A DNA stretch of 22,011 bases from contig JAWQRM010000500.1 of assembly GCA_033557675.1 (NCBI GenBank), positions 1-22,011 of the forward strand, given 5' to 3'. Below the pieces are notes generated by a model, which was not told the DNA's origin, did no database searches, and was given only the letters and a program-made list of their open reading frames with translations. Source of the stretch: Coptodactyla brooksi (taxonomy: Eukaryota; Arthropoda; Insecta; Coleoptera; Scarabaeidae). Position numbers and translations under genes: made by a program. Shown here piece by piece: positions 8,921-19,700 of the stretch. Positions within the stretch are counted from its first letter, which is position 1. Every line of letters begins with the position of its first letter.

Positions 8921-10640
8921 GTTATTTTGCTGTGGAAATTAATTAATTAATTAATTTAACTAACATAAAAATGTAAAAAAAATAAGAAGTAAAATTGTGT
9001 CTAAATTCTAATTAGTTAATAACCTAATCTTACTTTTCGCATACTTATATTAAGTTGGTAGTAAAATAATAGGTTTAAATTTGTTCTCTACAATGCTTGT
9101 GCCATTTTGTAAACATTATTTTCATTTTACATGCTGAGATATTATAAAATTGATTTAAGTGAAATTGAATTGAAAATCATCTTTCTTAAGTGTGAGGTTA
9201 TGTAAGCAATTTTTAATGTCAAACATAAAATTTTTCCATCCTTTAACTAAATTTACAAGCTTTTAAGGAAACTGAGCTACCAGAGACCTTACATTTTGAC
9301 AACAAGGTTGATTTTCCACATTCACGATTACTTAACCTCACTAAAACCGTGGAATGCCAGAAAAGAGAACATATTTCGTTTTGAAAATTTGCGATGTAAA
9401 TAATTTCACATTCGTGATATTTTTTAAGCATTATTTTCAGATTACATAATGAAATGTTCCATCATACATTTAATTTGTACGTGAAAATGATCACGTTTCT
9501 TATAAATGTGATGTGATGTAGACAATTTGTAATTGCAAAATAAAGCAAGTGTTGTTATTACGTGTTATCTAATTTCACTGTATAAATATAGTAAAAATAA
9601 ACTATTTTTTTATTTTATTGTTGATCTAACCTCACTTTTTGTATACTTTGATTCAAATGTAGCTAAAAAACGTATTAAAATATATATAACAAAACACAAC
9701 AGTCGATAAAGAATTGATGACTTTCATAGTTTCATGATTCATTTCATTTTATTCAAACATTTAATAATTTCATCATTCCTACAAAACTTTCATTGTTATT
9801 TAACCAATAAACTTTCCAGAAGTTTTATTCGCTAATTAAGTTAATTACACAACAAAATGAAACAAGAAAATTGTGTATAAATTTTAAATTTCACCATTTT
9901 AAATTTAAGAATAACGTGTTTTAACAAAGATAAAATAAAACTTTCAAATCAACGGGATGTTCAGAAAGCAATAGTAATAAAAATACAGCCTTAACTTTCT
10001 TTTTTAATAACCTAACTTCACTTTTCGTATATATCGACATACGACATTAACAATCTAGAATCAATATAAGGACAAGAAAACATTAAATGCGTAGGTCAAT
10101 TATTGAATGCGTAAATAATTAGAAACAAATATTCAAAATTGTCTTTTGATGACCTAACCTCACTTCATATCATATTGACATTCGACAAAGATACGACAAA
10201 ACGAAAAAACTAAATACAATAATCAATGGTGAATTGATAATAATCTCAGACAGGTTTTTAGCAATCAATATAAAGAATTACTAAATAATTAATTATTAAT
10301 TCTGAACAAAGAATTATATAATTCTCATCGATTCTTGTAAAATTTTCAACGGCAGTTTGAACTTCAAAATATAACATTACAGTGGGAAATTTTATATTTC
10401 AATAACCATTTTTAACGTTACTTTTCGCATATATTGAAAATTATCAAAACGTAGCATATTTCGCAATAATGTATATTTACATTACATACGTGCGATAATT
10501 AAAAAACATAAAATAACTAATAAAAACATAATTAGAATACAGAAATAACTTTGTTTGTTTGCTACATAGCCTTACTTTTCATTTGATATTTAAATAGTGA
10601 TTGTTAGAATACAACAAAATTACTATTACTAATTTTCCTA
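8921..10640. repeat. scattered, more decayed relatives of the tandem array
   Basis: The block TAACCTNACTTTTCGTATA recurs near 9020, 9625, 10010, 10150, 10415 and 10570, next to AAATTNTAATTAGT-type sequence, but the rest of the unit is too eroded to follow. There is no gene here. An inverted copy (GTAAGGTTAGGTTATT) appears near 12150. Confidence 0.5.
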
Positions 10641-11905
10641 CATTTTTCGCTGTTACTTTGCCTAAAAATGGGTTCTAAATACTTTCAAGCTAAAGGTACA
10701 GGGTGTTAAACATGAACAAAATGTGCAATGTTGTCGATTTCTTCCTTATGCCTTGTGAGATTGCCAAGTATAACTTTAGAAATCTTAATTTAGGATTTGC
10801 GGCGTAATATTTGCATAATTGCGTCGTGTTAACTTAAAGACGAGTCTATGGCATAGTAAGTTCACGCAATTTATAATGCACTTGCGTCATCATGTTTTTA
10901 ACACGTCGCAACAAGAACATTTCTATTATACGAACATTTATAAAAACATAGGTATGGTTTTTTGGGGTACATTCAGATATGGGTAGTATAAACTACACTC
11001 CATTAAATCGCTTGGTAAAATGCAAGAACGCGTTTAAGAATTGAAAAAAATCAAGCTGAGTATTATTGAAACCATTCTGGACGATATACTCAACGTTTGA
11101 TTGATGATTGATAATTTTGACGCCACATTTTATTTCAATCTAAATTCACGTCGGTGTTGAAAAACAATGAAACAGAAAAGAGGTTGTTTGTTTCAATATA
11201 GATTATATCGATTCCATTTCACAATAAGCGTATATCATAATATAACCACGTGAAATAGTTTCTATCGTTTATCAATATCACGTATTATGTTTTTATTCGA
11301 GCCAGACACAAGAGTATCTAGTTTCAATGACATTGTTGGTGAATCACAAAAAAAAACCGCACTACAATGTATCCTATTATTATTTATAAAAGAACACGGT
11401 CACGTATTTTATTATCTTGAAGATTTGATAGTGAAAAGATCTTAATAATTGCTTAATCCTTTATTAATTTGAAAACCTCTCAGGGTTAATCTTTTAATCG
11501 CGTATATATATTTATAACTGAGATCTAAATCAAATTATTTTTAATATGAACAACAGATTGCTTTTTTAAATCATTCGCATATATGCAGAATTTCCAGAAT
11601 CAACAACACATATCTGCACTAAATACAATGTTGTTTTTTTCACGATTTGCACACGTTGAACAAATCAGCATTGCACACGGTTATATTCCTAGTATAGCGT
11701 AAAATACTCCTAGAATTTGCACACGGGTTTATACGCACGGCCGGTTGTAAACTATCCGATGACCTGTAATGCATCCAGTGTGCATGAATATATTATTTTA
11801 ATAACGGAATTTGGGATTAACTCCTATCGGTAATATCGAAATGTTTTATAAGGATTAATAAGTTCGAGAGGTTATGCACCCTGCCTTGGTTTTTGGAGCT
11901 GTTAA

Positions 11906-11953
11906 AACAAAATAATACATAGTATTATTTTGTTAATACTATGCATAGTATTA
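11906..11953. repeat. two adjoining perfect palindromes
   Basis: 11906-11934 is a hairpin with a 13-bp perfect stem (AACAAAATAATAC) and a three-base ATA loop. It overlaps by one base a 20-bp perfect palindrome, TAATACTATGCATAGTATTA, at 11934-11953. The two share the core ATAGTATTA. Confidence 0.85.
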
Positions 11954-13258
11954 TTACATTGATTTCTTTCCAAAGTTTTAGAAATCAAAAAAAGAATATT
12001 TTATAATTTTCTTATAAATGTGACACATAGTTCATTTCTGTTGTTATAATTTAAGGTCTATGGCAACTCATGTTCCTTAAAAGCTTGGAAATTGCACTAA
12101 AATTCACAATTTATAAGAAAGATGGTTTTCATGTCAATTTATACGAAAAGTAAGGTTAGGTTATTAATTCCCAAAATATATAGACAAATGCTTCGTATAT
12201 GACCTTTTTAAAATCGCGGAATGTTAGTTTTAAAAGTACGAGATTTAAGAAATTACTAAATAACTAAGAGTTATTTTCAAGCTATGTAATGAAATCTTAT
12301 ATAGTATGTTTGGTTTAAGTGAAAATATCACATTTTTTATAAATGCGATGTTACGTTACAATTTCTTGATAATGAAACTGTGTTAATACGAACATAAAAT
12401 TACTACAACGCAGTTACTTTTGCATCCTAACGTCTTTAAATCTTAAATGGCAATAACAGCAATTTTTTGGTTTCAGAAAGACACATTAAAAATAATATTA
12501 GTTTATTAATAAATAATATTCTTAGAAAATTTATGATTAGTTTGGAAAGTTTTGTGCGTGTTTGTGGTGTTAAAATTCAAGGTGAACGTATGCAGTCTGA
12601 TATTAAACGATTGAAAATATATGCGACACGTAAACAAAACAATTGCTAGGAAATAAAGACTTTGGACTGACAGATAACCCATGAACAGCATTGCAATTCT
12701 ACAAGTAAAAAGTACGTAATTTGAGGATACATATGATATTTTATAATGCACCGAATATGTCTTTTCATTGTTTATTTATGCGAGTTTACAAACATATTTA
12801 TCTCGGCAGTAGTATTTATCTTTAGATACCGTGTAACAAAGGTTATTGTACGTAAATAACATTAGAGTTCGCGTCGGTTAGATTTGGCTAGCGCCATCTG
12901 TAGTGGAATAGCGAAATTAGAATCAATTGTTTTTGCATACGGGGCGTACAAAAAGTTTTGGAACAACCGCAATGTATAAAATGCTAAATTATATTTAATT
13001 TATTTGAATTAAAAGGTAGGTCTAAAAGGTTCCGTACTCCCAACTTTAGATATTTCCCAACTAACTAGGAGCGAAAAAAAAATATATTAATATTTACTTC
13101 AATTAATCACAGTGGATTCTGAATATTTTATTTTAGTTTCATTCGACTAAGCTTAAGACTTCAATGTCCCTGTGTTTACTTACCTTCCATAACTTTTGAC
13201 CAGGAACTTCATACAGGTCATGCGTTACTTAATAGTAACACTTTACTAATGTAATATA

Positions 13259-13289
13259 TAATCTCAAACTGTCAATCAGTTTGAGATTA
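13259..13289. repeat. 13-bp perfect hairpin
   Basis: TAATCTCAAACTG and its exact reverse complement flank a five-base TCAAT loop. It lies about 480 bases downstream of the DHX15 stop codon; function unknown. Confidence 0.8.
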
Positions 13290-13630
13290 AAACAAAAATG
13301 AGAGACATATTAATCCTTAACAATCTTTAAAGTTTAAAGCATCACTTTAAAGATATTTCAAAACAATGCTTTAAATATTGTAACTACAGGAATATTTCGT
13401 TATCTCAAATAAACAGTAACTGGTAGGAAGCATACCTGGCTGTGTATGACTAACATTAAGAGGCAACGAAATGTTCCCAAAGTGGAGCCCTTCGCTGTGT
13501 TAAATTGTTGTTTTTACCAATGTCTAAGATTAAATAACTTTTATTAATTAACTACCTTTTGGTTTTTCTTTTTTTTTAATTGGAATGGGTAATGCAAGTA
13601 CATTGTTTTTAACAAACATTTTGGTGTGTT

Positions 13631-13636
13631 TTTATT
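13631..13636 (-). terminator. poly(A) signal of DHX15
   Basis: AATAAA on the minus strand, 137 bases downstream of the stop codon at 13773-13775. Confidence 0.55.
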
Positions 13637-13772
13637 ACAACTATTACAATCGTAAACCGTAGTAAGTAGTACAGTAATTGTAAGTGTCGAATGGCGGCGG
13701 AAAAAACTGTTAACTACAATTGTTATTGTGGAAAAGAAAAACTAAATTTAATCGGTACCTACGTTAAAACTA

Positions 13773-16700
13773 TTAAAACCCTTGTTGGTACTGCCTCGAG
13801 TCTAGTCTGTTTTGGATAATTTCTAGTTGACGTTTGGCTTCGCACTGGGGGAAGTTTTGCAGGTCGTAGTATTGCGGGGCAATTTTTAACAACCAATCCG
13901 CTAAAGACAGCAGAAATTAGGAAATTAACTGAACAACCGAATTGAACAACTTACGTTTGATGTCCGTGACGGTACGGATATAATTCTTCGTCGTCAGCAC
14001 AAATTCATTATAGATGACCCATTCCGGCTTGTGGTCGAGACACGTCGAGGGATGCAGCTGAACCATTTGGTTATCTTTAATGGTCAGGTAGTGCCCGGTC
14101 CGTTCTAGATGTGCAACCTTCTCAAAACGCAAATTAGTAATATTACGGAGATCTATGGTTTCGTAGTCACTACAACTAACAGACACCTCAACCACAACAC
14201 TAACGTTTTAAAACTCAACATATGTTTAGGTTTATTGAATAAACCATCTTCAGGAGAGATGGTTGAAGATAGTATTGTGGTTGAGGTGTTTGTTAGTTCT
14301 AGTAAATTAGTAAAACACTACCCTACTCAGGGACATACGTTACCTGCATGAAAAATCCATTGACGAGCGCCTTCCGGATATTGATATAGTAATCTTTGCT
14401 GGTGAAGTCTGTAGACGTGCGCTTAAGGTTAAACCTGTCCATGATACGCGAGAGTTGCTGTCGCACGTTATCCGCCGACTTCAGGCTCCGATAGTTTATG
14501 AAATTATCGTAACACCACTGCGGGTCCTCCATATCTGAATTCGCAAAGACACCCGAGCGTTGGTTTATTAATTTCTTTAACTTTTCAGAAGACTCACTTT
14601 GTTTAAAGGCATGGTACACGTTGAGCAACGTCAGGTGGTCGCCGTCGATGTGTGCGAAGCGCATCTTCGCGTCGTCCGCGGCCTTCTTCGCCTCGTTCGG
14701 ACGGACGAAACACTGTGGGACTAAACATTGGAGCAGGGCAGGTGCCCGTATCCAACCAATATAGTTGCCGCGATCGCGCGCTTCCTACAGAGCTAACTTA
14801 GTCAGTACCGCGAGCGAACTGCACCCTCTTTATGTTCTCTTTTTTTTTTTGTCTAGCATGCGTGCTTTTCGCTCGGGTTTATCCCTTATTCATTTAACAT
14901 TAAAACAACATTCATTGTGTATCCGCAAATTGCCAGGTTTATAATATTTTGTGTTGTTTTTGCGGCTAATAATACTTTTACTGGCTGTTTTAATTGGTTT
15001 ATTCAGCTATCCGGTTTCGACCTAACTATGGACCTAACTATGAGGACCTATCATCCTCAGAGCTGATTTTGAGTGCTACCAAAGACTCTGCTGTTAATGT
15101 GTTCAAGAATATAATCTGTTTAACACTAGTATCCTTAATACTTGTGTAACGATTACATTTAAGAATATATCGCATAGAATGCTTTTGCTTTTTCTGCAGG
15201 TTATTTTCTGTGAAATTGTTTAATAAGAACAAAATTAATGTGCAATAGTTGAAATGCGGCTACACTATAGTATAAATGGACAAGTCTTTAAGATAGGTAA
15301 GAGAAATCAAGATGTTCATCTACTATCACACCCAGATATTTGTATTGTTCTACTTGTTCTGTAGTTTGTTAGTTCTTAATAATCATCAATTTTGTTTTTC
15401 TTAAGTTCAGTCTTAATCCATTTCGTGTAATCCATTCAAATACTAATGCCAGCTCTTCATTTATAATAATTACAACTGCATTAACATTTTTTCCCACTAC
15501 ATACAGTGAGGTATCATCAGTAAAAAGTTAGATATTATATTTTTTAGATGCTTAACTGAGTCATTTATATACACTATAAACAAATTAGGCCCCAACACCG
15601 TTCCATATGTAATTTCTTTTGGTTCTTAAGTGCTACTCATGTATCTTGTTTCCTGATATCGCTCAGATAGATAATCCTAAAAGCATTAATACTGTCTAAT
15701 GCGCACTTTTTCACATGAATTATTTTTTCTAAACCCAGCTTAATAGACGCTCAGAAGATTGTTTTTTCAAAATAGTTAATAAATTGTTTGTTCACTATTA
15801 TCTTCAACAAATTTTCATAAATCGGAACCATGTTTATAGGGCGATACTCTTCACAAAGATTTGTGTTGGCTTTTCTTTCAATAGGTACTACAGTTGATTT
15901 TTCCAGTTTGTTGGGAATGATTCATTTTCTTAACTAGCATTAATCAACTGCAAAAACCAGTTGCCAACCACTTCAAATGCTTTCTGCAATATCACAGCTG
16001 TTATTCCATCCATGCTGTTTCTTTTCCTATTAAGATTTTTACAGCACCTTTAAGTTCCCCCAATGAAAGTAATTTAAATTCATTCATGGCTATGTTGTGG
16101 TTTAAGTAATATCTAGAAGACAATCAAAAGATCTAACGCGCGATAGAAAAACTTACATCAGACTTCACACTGGCTGTTCTCACAACAGATCCAGATTATA
16201 GATACAGACCCATAATTATGCCGAAACCGGTTAGCCAAATAAACTAATTAAAACAACCAGTAAAAGTGTTATTAACCATAAAAAAACAAAATATTAAAAC
16301 AATACTCTTCTCTTTACTCTAAAACATAAATACCTGACAGCATTGCGGTGACCGACAAGATCTCATTGGAGCAGTTGTGGTTGCAGCTCGCGATCAGCAT
16401 CTTGGCGAGCTGCGGGTCGAGTGGGAACTCGGCCATCACGGCGCCCAGGTCCGTCAGATTGCCGTCATCGTCTAGCGCCGCCAGGTAGTTCAGGAGCTCG
16501 AGGGCGCGCATCAGGGTCTCGGGAGCGGGAGGGTCCATAAAGTCGAAGTGCACCAGGTCGTCGATGCCGAGCTTCTTCAGCTGGAGGACGACCGAGCCGA
16601 GATTCGACCGCAGGATTTCCGGGTACGTGTTGTCCTGCATCTCCGTCTTGTACGCCTTCTCCGTGTACAGCCGGAAGCATTTTCCGGGCTTCGTACGGCC

Positions 16701-19700
16701 TGCCCTGCCTGCCCTCTGTTGGGCAGACGCCTTGCTTATCGGCGAGACGAGCAGCGACTCTACACGAATCCTCGGGTTGTACACTTTCTGCTTCGCGAAC
16801 CCCGGGTCTATGACGAACACGACCCCGTCGATAGTCAACGAAGTCTCTGCAATGTTCGTCGATACGACCACTTTCCTGCCGATGGCGCCGTTCGACTTAT
16901 TCGGGGGTGGTTCCTCGAAGATCCTCTGTTGCAGGTTCGGCGGTAGTGTCGAATATAATGGTATGCACTTCAACTCGCCCACTTCCGGTCCCAGATTATC
17001 AATTTCCCTCTTAATACGTTTGCATGCGACCTCTATCTCTTCCTGTCCCGTCAAGAACAGCAAAATGTCGCCGGCGATCTCCTCACACATATGAATTTGG
17101 ATCACCGTGCGGATGGCGGCCTCCAGGTAGTCCCGCTCGGCCTCGGGCGTGTAAAATATCTCGACCGGGTGCGTCCTGCCGGGCACATTCATCAGCGGCG
17201 CGTTGTCGAAGTACTGCTGGAACTTTCCAGCGTCGAGCGTCGCCGACATAATCACCAATTTCAAATCCTTACGCTGCTTGATCACCTCCTTCAGTACGCC
17301 CATCAATATGTCCGTCGCCAAAGTACGTTCGTGCGCCTCGTCCAGTAATATGCACTGGTACGCGTCCAGCATCGGGTCGCTCATACCCTCGCGAAGCAGC
17401 ATACCGTCCGTCATATATCTGCAAAGAAAATTTAATTGATTTATTCAATAAATCAATTTTTTCAATGCTCCCATGTGCTTGTAGTTATGATTTAATTTGT
17501 AACTAAAGAAAAAACTAGAAGATGTACATCATACGTGACTCTTTCTCTTACCTTGTCTCCAGTTTAAATATAATGTACAGATTTTTACGTTAAATCATTC
17601 AAATCTTAATGATTTGTATCTGGAGTTTAATTAAATTTAACATCTTAAATGTTTTTGTTTATTTTCGTTTATCCAAATAAACATTTATACCTATATTATT
17701 GTGTGAATAAATTAAATTTGAGACAAAAGTTCTGTTGTATTAATAAGAATTTACTGTTTCCGTAAATAAAGGGCATTTAAAAGACTCGATTTTGTTGAAA
17801 AGTCAAATGTTACAATTGATAAAGTCGACCTGTTCAAATAAAAATTACTTTTTTGTGATTTAAGTGCGAATTATTTGTGTCTCATAGACACCTAATTTGA
17901 ACATAAAAAATGTAGTATTAATTAGGATTTAGTATTTTACCAATTAAAGTTCACATAAAAGATTAAACTAGCAGATGTACATCGTGCATGACTTTTGTAT
18001 TCTATTTAAAAATCTGAAGTTGGATAGTTTTTAGAATAAACCGAACACCCAGGATATTCGAAAACAGTTTCATAATGTGAAAAGTTTGTTGCACTGCAAC
18101 TTTTGAAATACCCTCTTGCCCCACAGGACTATATTTTTACAAATTATGCTTGCAACTCGAGAACTGTTGATTTTACGCATGTACTATCCTTATAATTTTT
18201 TACTCACAATTTTATGTAGATTACAAAAATATACTTTGTTACAAAAAGGTCTAAAAAATTCAAAACATTTTCAGGTTAAGTACCTCAACCATATATACAA
18301 TTTTTACGAAATCCTTATTGTGACTAGATTTTTTTTGCGAATGCAATACTTTCTCTTAAGAGAAAGTAATAAGTACCTCATATGTACGATTTGTATGAAA
18401 TCCTTATTGTGACCAAATTATATAGTAATTAGTTTGTATGTAAAGTGTTGTTTTAATCAGTCTAAGATGGCAATTTAAAAACGATACACAAATGCATGGA
18501 CGGACTAACCACCAAAAATAGCATAGATAGACTACAAAAAGCTTAATTTGTCAAGATCCATCAAAATCTCGGCATCGATTTTTTTTGCGAATGCAATACT
18601 TTCTCTTAAGAGAAAGTAAAAATGAGATTTTCCTCAATATACGAATAGAGGATCTAAATTCCTTTAAAATGATACCAAACACACAGTAATTATATTCAAT
18701 ACCGCAGCAGATATTAACAATTTTACATAAAAAAGAAAAAAAGGACAAGTGGGAAATGCACAGGCATTTTTGGATCACGGTATTTTTTAAAACATTTTGA
18801 GAAGAGCTCCCAAAAATTTTACAAACTTGCAAAACATTTTCAAGAAAGCAAAATTTTGCTATCGGAGGCAAGGACGTAGCAGCACTGGCATCAAGCACAA
18901 ACTTCTCGTTAAATTGTAGATATGAAACCTTTGGCTTTATAACAAGTTAACCACTGGTTACCGCTTACACCAAAACAATAATAAATTGCCTAATGTGCAC
19001 TTCATTGACAATGTCGACAAAATGTGACTAGTGACTTAATAAATTTGTTTAGATTCCGATTTAGATTTTAACTGAAAAGATTTTCTTCTATTATGAAAAT
19101 CCTCATTTTCTTTAAGAATGTTAGATTCAAACATAAAAAAAGACTTGCTTTTAAAAATTTGTAGTCTGGGCTGTGTATTGGATAGACAAGTTTTTATTGC
19201 TTTTTCCACAGATAATGCTTTTACGTTTTAGATTACAAAGATTTACAGAATTATAACCAGGGTGAATAATTGTAGATTTTAGTAGGAAAAATGTACTCTT
19301 CTGGTTTAACGTTTTATATTTTGATATAAAACAGAAGATCGTTATTCTTCTGCTTAGGTTGTTCTTCATGGCTTATTGTCTGTTTGGTGTAGTTTATGAT
19401 AGTTTCGTGAGTGTTGTGTATTGTTGTTATAGGTTCTATGTTATTCCGTTTTGCTTTTTGTTCTGAACTCTTTAGTGTCTCGACCTGAAGACACTTCAGA
19501 AGAATAGCTATCTAACATATTGTTGTATTGTCTTTCCTTCTAAAATCTATAACTTAATAAACTTTTCCGTTTTGTCACTCACTTTAATATTGTTTTGGCC
19601 GAGGAGCAATCTTCGAACCGGATACTGTAGCCGACCTCCTGTCCAAGGGCGACGTCCATCTCCTCGGAGACACGTTGCGCGACGGACATGGCGGCGACAC

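Larger units (their letters stand above)
10641..13772. other. intergenic region without a recognisable gene
   Basis: AT-rich DNA. It holds a pair of strong palindromes at 11906-11953, a hairpin at 13259-13289, an inverted copy of the CCTAACC block near 12150, and eroded sequence at 10690-11110 starting ACAGGGTGTTAAA that resembles transposon-end wording but has no open frame. The last 150 bases before 13773 are the DHX15 3' UTR. Open frames here are short and lack any recognisable domain. Confidence 0.5.
14968..16275. repeat. inverted repeat bracketing the LINE remnant
   Basis: The segment 14968-15020 and the reverse complement of 16218-16275 agree closely over about 55 bases. Both contain ACTTTTACTGG, TTGTTTTAATT and GTTTATT, and both end in CCGGTTTCG. 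They look like the 3' tails of two copies of one retroelement family facing outward in opposite directions. The right copy keeps only the GAAACCGGT half of the hammerhead-like motif. Confidence 0.75.

Noticed and set aside
12467..12649. 60-codon plus-strand open frame
   Set aside because: No ATG at the start, no recognisable domain, AT-rich codons and no splice context supporting an exon.
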